A stretch of 64,000 nucleotides of DNA, taken from contig JAUPFV010000004.1 in the NCBI GenBank assembly GCA_036936605.1, positions 91,414,334 to 91,478,333 on the forward strand, written 5' to 3'. Each line of letters opens with the position of its first letter. Within the stretch, counting starts at the first letter, position 1. The translations under genes and the position numbers were made by a program. Under the pieces are notes generated by a model that was not told the origin of the DNA, did no database searches, and saw nothing but the letters and a program-made list of their open reading frames with translations. Source of the DNA: Limnanthes douglasii subsp. nivea. Lineage: Eukaryota > Streptophyta > Magnoliopsida > Brassicales > Limnanthaceae. Shown here piece by piece: positions 11,922 to 21,984 of the stretch.

Positions 11922-11989
11922 TTAGTTACTATGAATAGTCTGATTAGATGTATCAATAAACAATTAAATAAAACTAGGGTTAGACTAAT

Positions 11990-12060
11990 TCAAGACCCGT
12001 TTTTTCTATTACGAGACCCGGCTATAGTGAGACCCGGCTTGGCTATAACAAGACCCTCAT
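11990..12060. repeat. GAGACCC repeat cluster
   Basis: Four copies of an (A/G)AGACCC motif in 70 bp, including two copies of GAGACCCGGCT at 12013 and 12029. The same motif recurs as a palindrome at 16577-16598. A leader-like stretch with a TATA-like ATATAAATA at about 12081 follows, so this may be the promoter region of the MAIN-like gene. Confidence 0.4.
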
Positions 12061-12429
12061 TAATTATGAAATTGCCACTCATATAAATACAAAAAACCCC
12101 AATTTTTAGTTCTTTCTCCTCTTTGAAACCCTAAACCTCTCTAAAGACTCAAATTTTTAAGCAATTTTTTTCAAATCCAACACCCAAGACTTGTCAAGGT
12201 AAGCATTCTCTACATGTTGGTGTAATTTTTTTAAAATTTCTATGGTTTGTTTAAGAGATATTTCGAGTTTAAGTTTCAGGAAGAAAAATTGGATTTTCAT
12301 GTAGTTGCAGCTGTTTTCTTGAAGTTTAAATGCATGTATGTGTTTAGTTAGGAGATTAGGTTCGATTTGGGGTGATTTTTTTTACAGATTTGGGGTAGTT
12401 TAGGGTATGTTTATTAAGTTGGGGCAGAA

Positions 12430-12660
12430 CTGATGGGTTTGGTATTTCCTCGCACAGTTTCGTGCTTAAAAATACCGTGTGCACGCAAGAACACGCCTGC
12501 ATCCAGTATTTCCTCGCACAAAATCGTGCGAAGATTACCAAATCCATGCACAAAATCGTGCGAGGATTTGCCTAATCCACAATGCGTGGATTTGGACAGA
12601 TCCACGCTGCGTAGATCTGTCCAAATCCATGCAATCGAGTGCGTGGATCTGTAATTCAGT
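12430..12660. repeat. Cluster of short inverted repeats
   Basis: A run of hairpin-forming repeats. The largest is a 51-bp palindrome at 12583-12633 (two mismatched pairs, centred at 12608). AATCCAC/GTGGATT arms lie at 12574-12592, and several CGCACAAAATCGTGCG-type hairpins at 12450-12570. The unit GCGTGGATTTG recurs in the big palindrome at 17428-17529. Confidence 0.7.
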
Positions 12661-12800
12661 CTTTTTCCCCGATTTTGATTACGTTAAACTTTGTCGCGTG
12701 TTATGATATATTTTTTTATCCTACACACAATGTTTTTTATTCATTTTAATTTCGTTGAAGTAAATTATGATTACATTATTTGGCTTGCGCGTGTGTAGGA

Positions 12801-14620
12801 TGCCTCCACGCCCCCATTCTCCCACTATGGAGTGAGATACGGGTGATGATGCAGAAGAGATGGTAGTGGCGAGACGTCTCGGAGTATCCATCACCGTGCT
12901 AGAGGGGACTTACAAGTCGCCCTTGTTTGTCGTCGTCGTACTACGAGCCATCGCTTCCGTAGATATAACTGACATGGGATCGACCTATACTCGACTTTCC
13001 ACTCCTACAAAGAGCATGAGGTTTATAACATGTTCAGAAATGATGTAAGTTTTTTAGTTTTAATTTATTTGTTAAAGTTATTATTATTAGATGCAATGTG
13101 GTTTATGTTATAGTTATAGGTTTATCTTTAAAACATTGTCTATTGCATTGGTTTGGATTGGTTATTGGTTTGTGTTATAACTTATATTTCTTATAGAATT
13201 TATTAGTTTAGGTTAGAATGAATTTATTTTCGAATTTATTTGTTATTAAATTTATTCGTTATTGGTTTATCTTATATGTTTTATTTGTTATTGTATTTAT
13301 TGGTTATTGGTTTATCTTATATGTTATACTTGTTATTTAATTTATCAGTTATTGGTTTATCTTAAATGTTATATTACATATATTGAACATATTAATTATT
13401 GGTTTATCTTATATGTTACATTGCATATATGTTTATATTGTATTTTTTATGCAGCCGAGGGTACATATGTGGTGTTATGCTATGTACCAGGAATATCGTG
13501 GTTGGGACTTGAAAGTGCGCTAGATACGAGTACATGACGAGGTTATGGCCATATGTTTCGGACCCATTATTGACGCTCTCGCTCGATGGGCTACAAACGT
13601 TCATTTGATATAGGCATTTTTGGAGAGATGGCATCCTGAGACGAATACATTTCATTTCTCTTCCGGAGAGATGACCGTCACACTTGATGATATCTACATC
13701 ATCACGGGGCTACCAGTGGTGGGTGTGAACTGTGAGACATATGAGTACCCTACTGCTGATGAGCGTAATGCGACATACGCTCGCTTACTTGGGTGCAGTG
13801 TTCAGGAGCTGCTGGTGAAGATTGGGGAGAACAAAGGGGGTGGCAAGAGGCATTTTTTCCTTGCATGGCTGAAGAGGAGATTCTGCACCCATCAGTATTA
13901 TGACGATGAGATTACTGATGGTGATGTTCGCCGAGCTACTAGGACGTACTTGTTGCACTTATTTGGTTGTACCATACTGGCCAACAATTCGGGCAACAAT
14001 ATTAGCCTCGACTATTTACAGTTCATAGATGATTATAATAGCTCGGGCAGGTATAATTGGGGACAGATGATACTCGCTCAGCCTTACTACCAGCTAGGCA
14101 GAGGATGCATACATTTTACTTCCGGTATTTCTGGATTCGTGGGCTTGTTAGAGACATGGATTTACGACCATTCCCTATATTTTCAACTCATCAGTACCCG
14201 AGGTTTATTGTCACACATCCTACTTTGTGCAAGTATGCGCCTCCACCGTTTCGACAAAGCCAGCAGGCTCGAAACGGTGTTCGAAATTACCTAGCTACCT
14301 TCACCGAGCACGATGTAAGTTATAATTATCTTCATTTTTAATAATCGTAATATTTAAATTTAATATAATTTGCTAATGTTAAAGGATTTGTTCATATTTT
14401 GTAGGTATCATTCATGCCGTATACGAACATGCGGGATACAAGAGGTAACTCTGATGTAGTTTGGATAGATTCGATACTGAAAGCCTCACATATTGTCGAG
14501 GCATATTATATGCTACGGGTGGCTAGACAGTTGGATCGCATCCAACAGGTAATATTTTGCGATACTCGAGATATTAATACTCGAGATATTAATATTACCC
14601 TCTACAACTGGGATGCATTC
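12801..14620 (+). pseudogene. MAIN-like / plant mobile domain (PMD) gene, broken
   Basis: Aminotransferase-like plant mobile domain protein of the MAIN-like group, a nuclear family often carried by MULE and gypsy elements. The first exon (ATG 12801, MPPRPHSP) has an early TGA. A GT-AG intron is likely at 13045-13454. The main exon carries the PMD signature ERWHPETNTFHF...GEMTVTLDDIYIITGLPVVG, then LLHLFGCTILANNSG and NWGQM. A frameshift near 14195 breaks it. A second intron (about 14314-14404) leads to FMPYTNMRDTRGNSDVVWID and HIVEAYYMLRVARQLDRIQQ. In-frame stops near 13530 and 13608 confirm decay. Confidence 0.8.
13261..13445. repeat. 45-bp tandem repeat in a PMD intron
   Basis: The phrase ATTGGTTTATCTTA starts at 13261, 13306, 13351 and 13398, giving a period of 45-47 bp and four degenerate copies. 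It sits within the proposed first intron of the MAIN-like gene. Confidence 0.7.
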
Positions 14621-14623
14621 ACT

Positions 14624-15205
14624 TGGTAGCCTAAATATCCAAACCCCTATAAAAAGACGTTAAGCACAACATCAACACGATAACAATCAAACATTCCTAA
14701 ACACTCATCATACATAAACAGTTTAACAAATCAAGTTTACCCTTCAAGAAGACTACCATTTGCTTGAAGCGGTGTAGCTTGCCCGCCGAGAGATGGTAGC
14801 GTATCTTCATGATAGGATTGCGAAAAGAGAAGACGGGATTGATTCTGACGACAACTTGAGATATGACTTCGACGATTGAGCATTGTGATTTCTTTGGTTG
14901 TTTGCATGTTGTAGTTTACTTATTTTGTGTTGTTTGTTTAAGTTAATGTTTTAACTTGTTGTTTTAGTTTTTATGTATTTCCTTCAAGTGTCTTATTTGG
15001 TAGCCATTTACCATGATTTAGTGTTGAACTCAAAAAGTAGTTTCCCCTTTTTAATTTTTTTTTACTCCAAATGTTGTTTAAATTATGTTATATAACCATT
15101 ACCTATAGTGTAGTTTCATTCAACAATCCATAGGTAAGCCTAAACCCAAATTTTTGTAAATTTCCAATGCAGTTTTTCGCACACGCATGCCTATACTTGG
15201 GAATC
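14624..15205 (+). repeat. Direct repeat copy A (internally deleted)
   Basis: Closely matches 16660-17464 (copy B): the same CCTAAATATCCAAACCC start, the same leader and the same 3' flank through GCACACGCATGCCT. It lacks about 228 bp corresponding to 16831-17056 of copy B. It is inserted between the PMD exons and a possible PMD tail, and carries a shortened Myb-like reading frame ending at about 14879. Confidence 0.8.
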
Positions 15206-15209
15206 ACAC

Positions 15210-15548
15210 TGTATACACCAGAGTTTAAAAGGTGGGCAGTATATTTCGGGTCAGGAGGATGGTACTACGTTGATCTACTCGGCATGGGTTACGAAGAACT
15301 TGTGGTACGTCATTTCCGATTCAGAGACTCACCGAGATGATGCAGAGGTAGGGGTGAACCCCTCCGCACTCACACATGCCACCAGACTGCACGAGCTGAC
15401 TACGCACCTACTCGATTTACAGGCGTACGAGCAGAGCCACCCCAACATTAGTTTGAAGGACCTTCGTGAACCTCTGGGCGAGTGCTACCGTCTTGCTCAC
15501 GAGTACAAGGATTTACTCTTATTTATGCGTTCATGGTTGGCAGTTTAA
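15210..15548 (+). pseudogene. Possible C-terminal exon of the MAIN-like gene
   Basis: Open frame ending at 15548 (IYSAWVTKNLWYVISDSE..., ending LLLFMRSWLAV). Acidic/polar with a helical, Leu-rich second half. Its place after the PMD exons and its composition would suit the variable C-terminal part of MAIN-like proteins. I see no diagnostic motif and could not define a splice site, because copy A of the direct repeat lies between. Function unknown. Confidence 0.35.
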
Positions 15549-15744
15549 GACTTTTTATGTGTTATATACATAACGACTAGTTTAAATTATGTGTTATGGT
15601 ATTCGGTTACTATTTAATTATGTGTTATGGTATTTTGTTACATTAAAAAGATATAGTTTTGGTATTTTGTTACATTTTAAAGATATAATCATTTTGTAAC
15701 ATGCAAAAAAAAATTGTTCAAACTTTAACTTTAAAAACAACACC

Positions 15745-15905
15745 AAAGTAGCACAAACTCGAACATAAACTCAAACATAAGCTGAAACACAAACTCAAAC
15801 ATAAAGAGAAACACAAACTAAAACATAAACCAAAATACAAACTCAAACACAAACTGAAACACAAACTAAAACATAGTCTGAAACATGAACTGTAACATAA
15901 GCCAT
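15745..15905. repeat. 12-bp degenerate minisatellite
   Basis: About 13 imperfect copies of a 12-bp unit resembling AAACACAAACTC / AAACATAAACTG. On the minus strand it gives a spurious Leu/Cys/Ser-rich open frame. Confidence 0.75.
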
Positions 15906-15934
15906 CCACTTGTACAAATCATAATTTATCTATC

Positions 15935-16350
15935 AGGCCAGTTCCATGTCATCAACTTCCTTTCTTTTTTCGCATCCTGGTATTCACGCATTTCCTCTAC
16001 CTGGATGTCAATAATGTCAGAACGGACATGATCCAGTTGCTCCTCTGTTTGAGAATACGTGACCTGGTAGTTGATCCGGTTACACGCAACACGACGTTCC
16101 AGTCGTTGAGTTCAAAAATTGGATGCATACGGAATCTGACGAGGACTGACCACCTAGCTTTCACCTCATCTACACAACTAGAAATTCTAGGCGGCTGGAC
16201 ACCATCCCTGCCGTATAAGAAATACATTTGGCATATCAATGCCTCCCAGTATGGTTTACGCCCCTTTTCCATGTTCGTGCTACCAACTTCGATTGATGCT
16301 TTCATCATATATTCATCTTCCAATACAGTCCATAGACACAATTTTGAAAT
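15935..16350 (-). pseudogene. Small Myb/SANT-like DNA-binding ORF (minus)
   Basis: Reads LWTVLEDEYMMKASIEVG...YWEALICQMYFLYG...VDEVKARW. The W-x3-E-D...aromatic...R-W spacing fits a trihelix or Myb/SANT-like domain such as those encoded beside plant DNA transposons. A frameshift near 16030 is followed by EEMREYQDAKKERKL, an amphipathic charged tail like those after such domains. The layout matches the plus-strand ORF at 16764 (LCKMYYNYGR ... QIKQRY), so the two are probably paralogues. DNA binding is inferred, not shown. Confidence 0.5.
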
Positions 16351-16576
16351 TGTATATTTGCTATACTTGTTACTGCCTCGAAAAACGTCTACTTAAAGGC
16401 CTTTTACGATTCAGATAACGTAATCCAAGTAGACCAATTAATAAACGATACTTGTAATATAAGGATAACACAATCCAAGTTGACGAATGATTTTGTAACA
16501 CATAATACTTACAAAAGTACGCACATGTTGCAGTGCAATAATAGGGGTCTCATTATAGGGTAAGTTCCATTATTAG

Positions 16577-16598
16577 GGGTCTCGCTATAACGAGACCC
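16577..16598. repeat. GGGTCTCG...CGAGACCC palindrome
   Basis: 22-bp palindrome with one mismatched pair, midway between the two divergent Myb-like ORFs. It shares its half-site with the GAGACCC cluster at 11990-12060 and with GGGTCTC at 16555 and 22878. Confidence 0.65.
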
Positions 16599-16659
16599 AA
16601 CATCAATTCTCGCCAAATTGGACTCCACTTTATTAAAAACTCCCGCCATAAAAAAAACT

Positions 16660-17464
16660 TCCGCCTAAATATCCAAACCCATATAAAAAGACGTTAAGCA
16701 CAGCATCAACACGACAACAATCAAACATTCCTAAACACTCATCATACATAACCAGTTTAACAAATGAAGTTTACCCCTCATGAAGACTACCATTTGCTTG
16801 AAGCAATGTAGCGTGCCCGCCGAGAGATGGGGGAAGATACTAGCGATGCGTTTTTTGAGAGAGTCTTGTGTAAGATGTACTACAACTACGGTCGTTTAGG
16901 AACGGGAGGTTTAGTTGTGCGCAACAGTGAACAAATCAAACAGAGGTACATTTTTTGCAAACCGATGGATCGTTTGTTGTTTTTTCCATTTAAAATTAAG
17001 CAAGAAGCGGCCGCCGTCTGGAACATGACGATGGTAGACTACATCCCTCGAGATATGGTAGCGTATCCTCATGATAAGATTGCGGAAAGGGAAGACGAGA
17101 TTGATTCTGACGACAACTTGGGATTTGACTTCGACGATTGAGCATTATGATTTCTTTGGTTGTTTGCATGTTGTAGTTTACTTATTTTGTGTTGTTTGTT
17201 TAAGTTAATGTTTTAACTTATTGTTTTAGTTTTTATGTATTTCCTTCAAGAGTCTTATTTGGTATCCATTTACCATGATTTAGTGTTGAACTCAAAAAAT
17301 AATTTCCCTTTTTTAATGTTTTTTTACTCCAAATGTTGTTTAAATTATGTTATATAACCATTACCTATAATATAGTTTCATTCAACAATCCATAGGTAAG
17401 CCTAAACCCAAATTTATGTAAGTTTCCAGTGTAGATTTTTGCACACGCATGCCTGTGCTTGTAC
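16660..17464 (+). repeat. Direct repeat copy B (full length)
   Basis: Longer counterpart of copy A at 14624-15205, with 85-95% identity by eye in the shared parts. Contains a TATA-like CCATATAAAAAG at about 16680, a leader, a Myb-like ORF and a 3' flank running into the left arm of the 102-bp palindrome. Confidence 0.8.
16764..17141 (+). pseudogene. Small Myb/SANT-like ORF (plus)
   Basis: From ATG 16764 (MKFTPHEDYHLLEAM) one TAG at codon 16 interrupts an otherwise open 126-codon frame to 17141. It has FTPHEDYHLLEA, FFERVLCKMYYNYGR, SEQIKQRY and an acidic C-terminus DEIDSDDNLGFDFDD. The aromatic and charged spacing resembles a Myb/SANT-like helix set, although the first Trp is Phe. A TATA-like box about 80 bp upstream suggests its own promoter. 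Translation could restart at the Met at 16827. Function unknown; probably a transposon-borne DNA-binding accessory. Confidence 0.5.
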
Positions 17465-17529
17465 AAATCCACGCATAGCTACGCGTGGATTTGTACACGT
17501 GCAGGCATGCGTGTGCAAAAAACTACACT
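17428..17529. repeat. 102-bp near-perfect palindrome
   Basis: Inverted repeat with no spacer, centred at 17478/17479 and made of 51 base pairs with about five mismatches, two of which would be G-U in RNA. Key half-site: GCACACGCATGCCT...GTACAAATCCACGC. It lies between the 3' flank of repeat copy B and the end of the MULE-OTU gene. Confidence 0.9.
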
Positions 17530-17707
17530 ATAAATTTTTAAAAAAACTTGTTTTCTACCATTTTTATACCAAACTTAAAAGCATAACTAATATCAAACAT
17601 AAATAAAGTCTTAATTAATACAAACCAAAACAATAGTAGTCAGAGTTAGCGAAATGTGTTTGGAAAGGATTAAACAAGAAAACAAACAACACAAAATAAT
17701 AAAACTA

Positions 17708-18482
17708 TTACATCGTATTATGCATCCTGGACAAATCATAACACTGATCATCCCCACTGTGTAATGTTGGTGGTTGTGCTGGTTTAATTTGGCGATATTT
17801 ATTGAGTCGTTCGCCTATTGGTATGGCCCAATTTGTAACATCATCGCTAGTGTGGAACACAAACCAGCATGGGTATATATCCGACAACGGTCCATCTAAG
17901 ACAATCTGCAAATTTCCATAATATGGAAGAATTAAATACCTAGCGGAATTAATGATAAAATCACAATGAAGTATAAATAGAATATATTTGTCTACTTACT
18001 TTCACAAAATGATTACCGTGCACGAAACCGATTCCAACCTCTACAATTGGACATGATCTTGGAGTCACACCATGCAAAGGCAGATATGTGTATGATAGTT
18101 GGAGAGATACATGGTATACTATACATTGATACCGAGTGGCTATCACCAACTCGAAGTCAGGTAATTTCATCCAGTGCCTACAACCGCTCTTGTACATTTT
18201 GAAACAATCTAATCTCCGCAATAGGTTATCAACACGTTGTGGACCATCAAAAACCCTCTCCCAAAGATCATGTTGACTCGAAAGTTCGTACATCAAATCC
18301 CGTCTCACTTCATCCCATGAATCAACATTATCTTTAATCGTTAAAGCTACGATCCTAAATCCAGAATTTTTGTCAGGAGCAACGTCTTCAATGCTAGTTA
18401 TGTAGTTGTGTAAGTACTCGGGAAAACAACTCTCGTACGCACTCAATCCTTTTCCTTTATTCGATTTTCTAGATAGAGTCAC
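17708..18482 (-). pseudogene. OTU-like domain with altered catalytic site
   Basis: Follows the MULE transposase. Reads FPEYLHNYITSIEDVAPDKNSGFRIVAL, matching the OTU start in which the usual catalytic motif is DGNCGYR. Here Gly is Lys and the nucleophile Cys is Ser. Then SWDEVRRDLMYEL, a VIATRYQCIVY segment and GNHFVKV, which keeps the catalytic-type His. A clean GT-AG intron (about 18000-17907) joins HFVK to IVLDGPLSDIYPCWF, and the frame ends at 17708. In other plants this architecture is often mis-annotated in databases as an unrelated synthetase. Deubiquitinase activity is not expected here. Confidence 0.75.
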
Positions 18483-18589
18483 TTTCTCCTTTTTTGGTGG
18501 GGCTTTAGATTTGAACTTGGCTTTGGGTACTAAAAATGCCTTAACCGCCGATGCGGCTGTGATACCTATCGTACTCGGAGTACTAGCGC

Positions 18590-19855
18590 CTAAACTATCA
18601 CCGTATTTCCACTATGATGGGTTCTGTTTAGTTGACTTGTCGGGACCGGATTTTTCCGACCTTTAGTGACAATCGGTTCTTTAGGTTCCAAAACATGGCT
18701 TCTAGCGGGATCTAGGATTTGCATCATCCTATTTATTATGTGATCTTGCACTTGTGGACCGTAACCACGGATGGTACTATCTATTAAGGGTAATTTTATT
18801 GTAAGCTCATCTTCGGTACCAACGTTATCCTTGGACTTGATCTCTAAAGTACTCCAATAAACATCACATTCACTCTTTTGAATCGGCCTACCTTCTCTCC
18901 AATCATAGCACACTCACACGCACAAGGTAAAATATGCGTTGTCCTAATAACACAACCACACATTGCTGGAGTGAACCATAAATCCCCGACCTTTTTAATA
19001 GTTTTCTTAAATATTTCTATGGCCGTACATGAAATTTTACCTTTGATGTCGCTAAAAATAGCTCTCATACATGTTTGTCTAGGACGAAACAAACTTCGCT
19101 CGAACGTTTCGAAGATGGTAGAGTCTTGAATTCGAAGCAACGCGTGAACTTTATCCCAAAATTGCTCAAACATGCATAGACTTGTGCGGATTGCCCATTT
19201 TAGGCTCGAGTGAGCACTCTCCACCCTATAACATAAACTTAAATTATTTACAAGTCTAACAATTAATTAAATAAAGTAATGTATAGATATGATAATATAA
19301 CTCGCCGGTTGCTAGTGTGGTTTCCCAGATGTTTAATTTTGTTCATGTAGATATTAAGGAATTTGTGTCCATAAGGGTCTATCCATTGTTTCATCACGTA
19401 CTTGAGTACCTTGGGACAATATGCGTAGGCTTGGTGCAACTCGGTGAGGTTTTTGTTATACTCTTCGATCGTCGCCTAATGTTGAACCGCGACATAAAAT
19501 TCTAAGAACTCTTCACCCATGTCCGCTTAGGCAAAACGTTCTTAGAGTAGAAGTTAATGTTCCTATTTATATGCCAAGTGCATAACAAATGACTTGCATC
19601 CGGAAATACCTCATCGATAGCGTTTATTAAAGCCAACTCTCTATCGGTGACGATAATATTTGGTAATACGCACATGTTGTTCACCATCACTCTCCTTAGA
19701 ACGCTCATTGTCCACGTGTAGTTCTCTTCTTTCTCCGAGCTCATAAAAACAAAAGCTATACAAAAGGTCTTTTTCGTCGAAGTTTGGCCAACTATTCTAG
19801 CAAAGGCATTTTATACCGTGTACCTTAGTACGATACTTTATCTTAAAATTAGAAT
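18590..19855 (-). pseudogene. MULE transposase and SWIM finger
   Basis: Cut-and-paste transposase of the DDE type. It begins in broken form (RYKMPLLE), then TSTKKTFCIAFVFMSSEKEENYTW, IIVTDRELALINAI (second catalytic Asp) and HLLCTWHINRN. After a frame change near 19500 it gives YVMKQWIDPYGHKF and HLGNHTSNR. An intron ending at about 19230 precedes VESAHSSLKWAI. The SWIM motif CGCVIRTTHILPCACE lies near 18920. Frame breaks and loss of the first Asp make it inactive. The IPLxxID-x-xW-type segment after SWIM (VYWSTLEI) is kept. Confidence 0.82.
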
Positions 19856-19879
19856 ATATAAACCTTTTGTTTCATTAAT

Positions 19880-20500
19880 CTTTTCTAAAGCAATACTTAA
19901 TATGAGAAAATTATATACATGTTGACATATAATGACTATCACATCACCATGAACTTTAATATACAAATATTTGATTGTCGTATTATGTCTAAACCAATCG
20001 GATAAAATACCATGATCAAACTTTTCATGTCACTTCATAGGTGATTTCTTAATACCATATAATTATTTAACAAACATACATACTTTAGACTCATTCCCAA
20101 GAATTACAAAACCTCTAGGCTACCCCATATAGATCTCTTCATCGAGATCTCCAATTAGGAACGCAATTTCGACATTTATTTGGTGAATTTTAAAATTATA
20201 TACTAATGCAATTATAAAGAGTATCCTAACGTTTTTTCTTCTAGCAATCGAAGCATATGTGTCAATATAAACTATTCTATTTTTTTTCAAAACTGTTATG
20301 CTACTAATCTTGCTTTAAATGCTTGAATGGTACCATCCGTGTGATATTTTTTTCCTAAACACCCACTTAGGTGTCAAAACAAGCTATTCCATTTTTCTCG
20401 AAAATGTTTGCTTCCTTATAGTAATTAGGATCGCCTTCTTAAAAAAATTATCGGAATTTTCCAGATGATTTCTTCACAAATTTCTTCTAATAACTATAAG
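19880..20500 (-). pseudogene. Copia reverse transcriptase fragment
   Basis: Starts WVFRKKYHTDGTIQAFKARLVA at about 20360, the typical copia RT opening. Then IDTYASIAR, NVEIAFLIGDLDEEIYMG, PRGFVILGNESKVC, LYGIKKSP and IICQHVYNFLI, where the catalytic YVDD is now VYNF. The Asp pair is lost, so polymerase function is gone. The domain ends about 40 codons later at the MULE boundary. Confidence 0.8.
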
Positions 20501-20509
20501 GAAGTCCGT

Positions 20510-21500
20510 TGAGAGTCTACCTCATTGGATCCTAAATTTTTTAGGTCTTTTTTTCCTTTGACTCCTACGAAATTCTCGTGGTTGCTCCTTAACAAAAGGT
20601 GTTTCTTTTGAAGTCTTTACCTTATTTTTTACAAGGGTTTGGATCTTGTTATCATCATATAATTCAGATTTAAAGAACTTCACATCTGTTAATTCAAATA
20701 CAATATTAGACTCAAAGTTTAATAACCTATAAGCTTTATTGTTAGCCGCATAACCAATAAACACATACTTTAGAGTTTTATGACCTAATTTTAATCTTCT
20801 TAGAGCCGTATTTTTAAAAAAATCTAAACAACTCAACACATTAAAATAACCTATATTTGTTTTATTCATTTTCATAACACATATGAGGTATTATGTTTTT
20901 CTTAAGACAGATACGATTACAAATATGACATTTAGTTAAAATAACATTATCCCATAAACTAAAATGCAATTTATATTAAATTGCATGGCATTGGTCATCT
21001 CGATCAAAGTTATATTTTTGGTTTCACAAATCCATTTGTTGTGGTATATAAAACGTCGAACATTGATGAATTATTTCATGATCTTCACAAAAACTAGAAA
21101 CTTTTACCATAACATATTTCTCAATTGTACTATTATGCAAGATTTTAATCTTAGTGTTTAATTCGTTTTCTATTGAAGATCTTAGAAATTCTTAAGTCCT
21201 CATCCTTGTGATTAAGCAAATAGACACAAGGAAATCTAAAATAATCATCAATAAAAGTTATAAAGTATATTTCACCATAACGTGTCAAGATATCGTTTAA
21301 ACTCTCATATGTCAGTATGTATTAAGTCTAGAAATTTTGTGCATATTTCTACGAATTTGTAAGACATCTTAATCATCTTTGAGTCTACACATAACTATAA
21401 TTTTTCATACGATCCTGTATCACATTTTATAAGTCCAGTTTTAACAATTCTATTATCATGTTATAAGTTATATGAGCAAGTGTACTATACCATAATAAAT
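20510..21500 (-). pseudogene. Copia integrase, core and C-terminal part
   Basis: A TFIDDYFRFPCVYLLNHKDED segment near 21180-21260 matches the integrase core start. An open frame at 20522-20875 reads LKLGHKTLKYVFIGYAANNKAYRLLN and VKFFKSELY, the conserved GYA...KAYR/F block that follows copia integrase, then a basic linker KRPKKFRIQ. The middle is broken by stops. Confidence 0.72.
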
Positions 21501-21984
21501 AATCATTACAAGAGCAAGAGTATATATAATTTTTCACTTTATTAATGATATTATGAGTAAATAGTTTCACCATATTATTAAAAAAAAGTATTTATTTCCT
21601 ACAAAAGTTCCACCATTGGATAAAACAAGGTTTCCAGATTTATTAACAAACCGAATTCAAGTAGAATACAACGAATCACTGGAAAGTAAATTTTTATTCA
21701 TTTTAAGAACATATAATGCATTTCAAAGAGTAATTTTATTTCCACTTGTAAAGACCAACTCTACATTTTCGTATCCGTCAACTTTGGACTTGTTTGTGTT
21801 TTCTATTTGCATCTCTTTTGTGTTATTATTTGCTTCTATTGTTTTGAACAAGGTTTTTTCATGGGAGACATGAACATATGCTCATGTATCATACCACCAA
21901 CCCAAAGTATTATCTTCAATAACATTGATTTTTGTTACCATTGTAACAATGTCTTCCTTCATAGAATATATGTTATCGTGTTAA

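Larger units (their letters stand above)
17700..19855 (-). mobile_element. MULE with OTU-like tail, 5'-truncated
   Basis: Mutator-like element coding region: MULE transposase core, SWIM zinc finger, then an OTU-type cysteine-protease-like domain, in the order used by the plant MULE-OTU group. The N-terminal side is cut at about 19855 by a copia element, removing the first catalytic Asp. Terminal inverted repeats could not be identified, so the outer limits are those of the coding remains. Confidence 0.8.

Noticed and set aside
15718..15909. Leu/Cys/Ser/Phe-repeat ORF on the minus strand
   Set aside because: Product of the 12-bp minisatellite; periodic residues mirror the DNA repeat.
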